A stretch of 35,323 bases of DNA from JBAZCO01 sp041654915 (GTDB taxonomy: Bacteria > Bacillota > Clostridia > Christensenellales > DTU072). Shown here in pieces: positions 33,211-35,323 of this stretch; positions within the stretch are counted from its first letter, which is position 1, and each line of letters opens with the position of its first letter. The notes under the pieces are model-generated. The model saw only the letters and a program-made list of their open reading frames with translations, had not been told where the DNA came from and ran no database searches. The stretch spans positions 1 to 35,323 of the forward strand of contig JBAZCO010000006.1 in NCBI GenBank assembly GCA_041654915.1, read 5' to 3'. Both the position numbers and the translations under genes were made by a program.

Positions 33211-33951
33211 CTATATTATTATCTCTCCCCGTATATACTTGGCGGTTTGGGTACTCAAAATGTGCTTTCTATCCCTCCAATCGGGCATTAACCTATCTAG
33301 CCAACGGTAGAATTCTTTGTTATGATTTTTCACTTTAAAGTGAATGAGTTCGTGAAGTACAACATATTCTATACACTGTTTGGGGGCAAAAATTAACTTG
33401 GAGTTTAGTACGATTGTATTTTTTTGAATAATGCAGCTGCCCCACCTTGCCACCATAGAGATTGATTTATATCTATACTCGTCATTAAAGAAAATTTTAT
33501 ATTTGTTTATTACGCTTTGAAAGACTTCCTCAAATACCGTTTTTACTTGATTTTTATACCACGCACACATTAGGTTCTTTTTACGATTATAGTTGTCTTC
33601 TTTTTTCACATTAACAATGATATATTCCCCGCCTATATCAACAAATTCCTCTTTTGATTGATTTATCTTTAATTGATAATGGTTGCCAAGATATATAAAG
33701 CATTCTCCGCTAACATATTCTTTTGGCAAAACATTGGCTATATTGCTTTTAAAGCGTTCTTTGTGCTTTAGTATCCAAGCGCCTTTGGATTTTACAAAGT
33801 CATCTATCACAGATACCGTTGTAAATAAGCTTGCCGACACATATACAAGTCCGTCCGCTTTAATTCTTATATTAATATTTTTTACTGTTTTTCTTGTAAG
33901 TATATATTCTATTGCGCCGTGAGCGTAAAATACCTGTCTAATCTCTTGCAT
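33211..33951 (-). CDS. YgjP-like (DUF45) zinc metallopeptidase
   Basis: A 246-residue soluble protein of the YgjP/WrpP group. The metal site HELIH is at 200-204 with a third His at 210 (VKNHNKEF), and the family hallmarks RWGSC (169-173), LNSKLIFAPK and WRDRKHIL are present. The N-terminal half carries the IRIKADG strand usual in the family. The start ATG lies inside the end of the PAS-HD-GYP gene (14-nt overlap), with AAGAG upstream, so expression is coupled to that gene. Physiological substrates are not established for this family; some members are encoded near restriction systems, but none is visible here. Confidence 0.9.
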   Translation of the reverse strand: MQEIRQVFYAHGAIEYILTRKTVKNINIRIKADGLVYVSASLFTTVSVIDDFVKSKGAWILKHKERFKSNIANVLPKEYVSGECFIYLGNHYQLKINQSKEEFVDIGGEYIIVNVKKEDNYNRKKNLMCAWYKNQVKTVFEEVFQSVINKYKIFFNDEYRYKSISMVARWGSCIIQKNTIVLNSKLIFAPKQCIEYVVLHELIHFKVKNHNKEFYRWLDRLMPDWRDRKHILSTQTAKYIRGEIII

Positions 33952-35323
33952 TGTCTTGCTCTTTTTGGGATATATCCCATTTTGTTATTATGGGAATGAA
34001 CAACTTGGTGATATTGGGGTCAAATTGCGTGCCGGCATTGCGCTTAATTTCCGCTATTGCTTCTTCTCGTGTGAGAGCTTTGCGGTAAATTCTGTCCTCG
34101 GTCATTGCATCAAAAGCATCGGCTATTGATAATATGCGTGAGGCAATGGGGATTTCCTCGCCCTTTAAGCCAATAGGGTATCCTGTGCCGTCCCAACGCT
34201 CGTGATGATGTAAAATATATTTGGCTATATGTTCTAATTGCGGGGTTGCTATTGCAATACGATAGCCAATTTCGGGGTGCTGTTTCATAATTTTCCATTC
34301 GCTTTCGGTCAACTTGCCCGGCTTATTTAAAATGCGGTCATCTATACCTATCTTGCCGATATCGTGCAGCTTAGATAACAGTTGCAAGTCATCTATATCC
34401 TTTTGCTCAATCCCAAGCTGTTCGCCAAGCACTCTGCAAATTTGCTCTAAGCGTTGCCCGTGTTTCTCCGTTTCGTGACTTTTTGCATAGAGCGTTGCCA
34501 TAATTGCCGATACGATAGATGAGTGTGAGCTGTTTTGATTAAGCAGCTTGCTGCTCTTGAGGTACTCTGTTGCCTCCTGGAGAACCTCTGCTATATTTTG
34601 CTTTTCGTCTGTCTTGGTACTGTGTCCAATAGACACGCTAACCGTATAGAGCGCATTGATATTTTGCCTATTATAACTTTCGATTGCAAACTTGATACCC
34701 GTTTTTAGTTGGTGGGCGGCTCGGCTATCTGTGTTTGGCATAAGCAAGATAAATTTCCCGCCGCCCTCGTGGCTTAACACAAACTCGCTAAGCAAACTGC
34801 CTTGAATGAGATTAGCAGTTTTGATGATTAGTTGGTCGCCCTCGTCATAGCCATACGCATCGTTAATCATGCGCAGCCCGTCGATGTCCAAAACAGCAAT
34901 CGAAAGCGGTAAAAACTCTTTTTTATCCAACCGACTCTTTTCCCTATCCATACGGTTGCGGTTGAATAATCCTGTAAGGAAATCATGTTCCCGCAAGTAA
35001 GTAATCTGCCGCTCCTTCTTTTTTTGCTCAGATATATCTAAAACAATACCTTCAAGCGCTTCAACATTGCCGTCCGCATCGTAAATGCCCCGTCCCCTTG
35101 CAAGCACCCACTTGCGCTCCCCTGACTTTGTAGTAATCTCATATTCGTGGTGATAGTGCGTATGCTTTTGCACCGCTTTTTCCCGTTCCGCCCTCATAAT
35201 ATCACGATAATCGGGAGAGATTATTTGAATATATGCAACATCACGGTTGCCAATAAGGTTTTCGTCCGTGTAGCCCGTTAAATCGTAACATCCCTTTGAT
35301 ACAAACTCCATAGTCCAATATGC
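33938..35323 (-). CDS. PAS-GGDEF-HD-GYP signalling protein, N-terminus cut by the window edge
   Basis: A cyclic-di-GMP-related sensor. The frame is open to the last base; residues AYWT precede the first Met in the window and continue a typical PAS start (FVSKGCYDLTGY), so the real start lies outside. Numbering from that Met: PAS with its C-terminal PAC motif (1-95), GGDEF domain (about 105-265) and HD-GYP domain (about 272-445). The GGDEF signature is replaced by EGGGKF (182-187), so diguanylate cyclase activity is probably lost. The HD-GYP site is complete: HDIGK (316-320) and HHERWDGTGYP (369-379), predicting a c-di-GMP phosphodiesterase. The gene overlaps the metallopeptidase downstream by 14 nt and ends in TAG. 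Confidence 0.94.
   Translation of the reverse strand, partial: AYWTMEFVSKGCYDLTGYTDENLIGNRDVAYIQIISPDYRDIMRAEREKAVQKHTHYHHEYEITTKSGERKWVLARGRGIYDADGNVEALEGIVLDISEQKKKERQITYLREHDFLTGLFNRNRMDREKSRLDKKEFLPLSIAVLDIDGLRMINDAYGYDEGDQLIIKTANLIQGSLLSEFVLSHEGGGKFILLMPNTDSRAAHQLKTGIKFAIESYNRQNINALYTVSVSIGHSTKTDEKQNIAEVLQEATEYLKSSKLLNQNSSHSSIVSAIMATLYAKSHETEKHGQRLEQICRVLGEQLGIEQKDIDDLQLLSKLHDIGKIGIDDRILNKPGKLTESEWKIMKQHPEIGYRIAIATPQLEHIAKYILHHHERWDGTGYPIGLKGEEIPIASRILSIADAFDAMTEDRIYRKALTREEAIAEIKRNAGTQFDPNITKLFIPIITKWDISQKEQDNARD

Overview
The window looks like a chromosomal segment from a Gram-positive, Clostridia-like Bacillota, probably an uncultured gut-type anaerobe. The support is indirect: four lipoproteins with clear lipoboxes, a Bacillota-style xpt plus BMP-type nucleoside ABC operon, strong AGGAGG-type ribosome sites, occasional TTG starts, and a giant surface protein built from InlB-type and Fn3-like repeats. 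No outer-membrane genes are seen. No rRNA, CRISPR array, intact insertion sequence or integrase is visible. Species cannot be assigned from the sequence alone.

Left part (1-15294, all minus strand). Reading in transcription order from the right: a lipoprotein lipase-like alpha/beta hydrolase (13969-15294); a PIG-L type deacetylase followed by a membrane-anchored metallophosphoesterase (13857-11917); then a purine-salvage operon driven by a full-consensus promoter (xpt, BMP-family lipoprotein, ATPase and two permeases; 11716-6022) that ends in a hairpin terminator. Next come an rRNA-type methyltransferase that may be leaderless, RNase R, a GH38-like DUF5054 protein, and a lipoprotein cut by the left edge.

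Middle (15295-17636, plus strand). A bacterioferritin with its own promoter and a 13-bp-stem terminator is followed by two tRNA genes, Ser(GCT) and Val(CAC), each with a visible promoter and a downstream hairpin. Around them lies about 1.4 kb of mostly non-coding, decayed-looking DNA. The 3' end of the tRNA-Val gene is repeated twice downstream, as expected of attachment-site scars, next to a short ORF interrupted by an amber codon and a block of nested hairpins.

Giant-protein region (17637-30956, minus strand). A 3845-residue surface protein, a 267-residue single-pass protein with Fn3-like domains, and an MscS-family mechanosensitive channel are packed with gaps of 3 and 18 nt, so they probably form one transcription unit. 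The giant has a signal peptide, a beta-helix-like head, InlB-type repeats, about 19 divergent Fn3-like repeats, seven near-identical 61-residue helical repeats, membrane helices in place of an LPXTG anchor, two acidic low-complexity arrays and a conserved-looking cytoplasmic tail. This is the most interesting system in the window: a long cell-surface fibre with an intracellular end, made together with a force-gated channel. A functional link between them is inference.

Right part (30957-35323). A divergently transcribed LCAT-like lipoprotein lipase (plus strand) is followed by minus-strand genes: a maltose/galactoside-type O-acetyltransferase, a YgjP-like zinc metallopeptidase, and a PAS-GGDEF-HD-GYP protein. 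The last has a degenerate GGDEF motif, an intact HD-GYP site, and is cut by the right edge.
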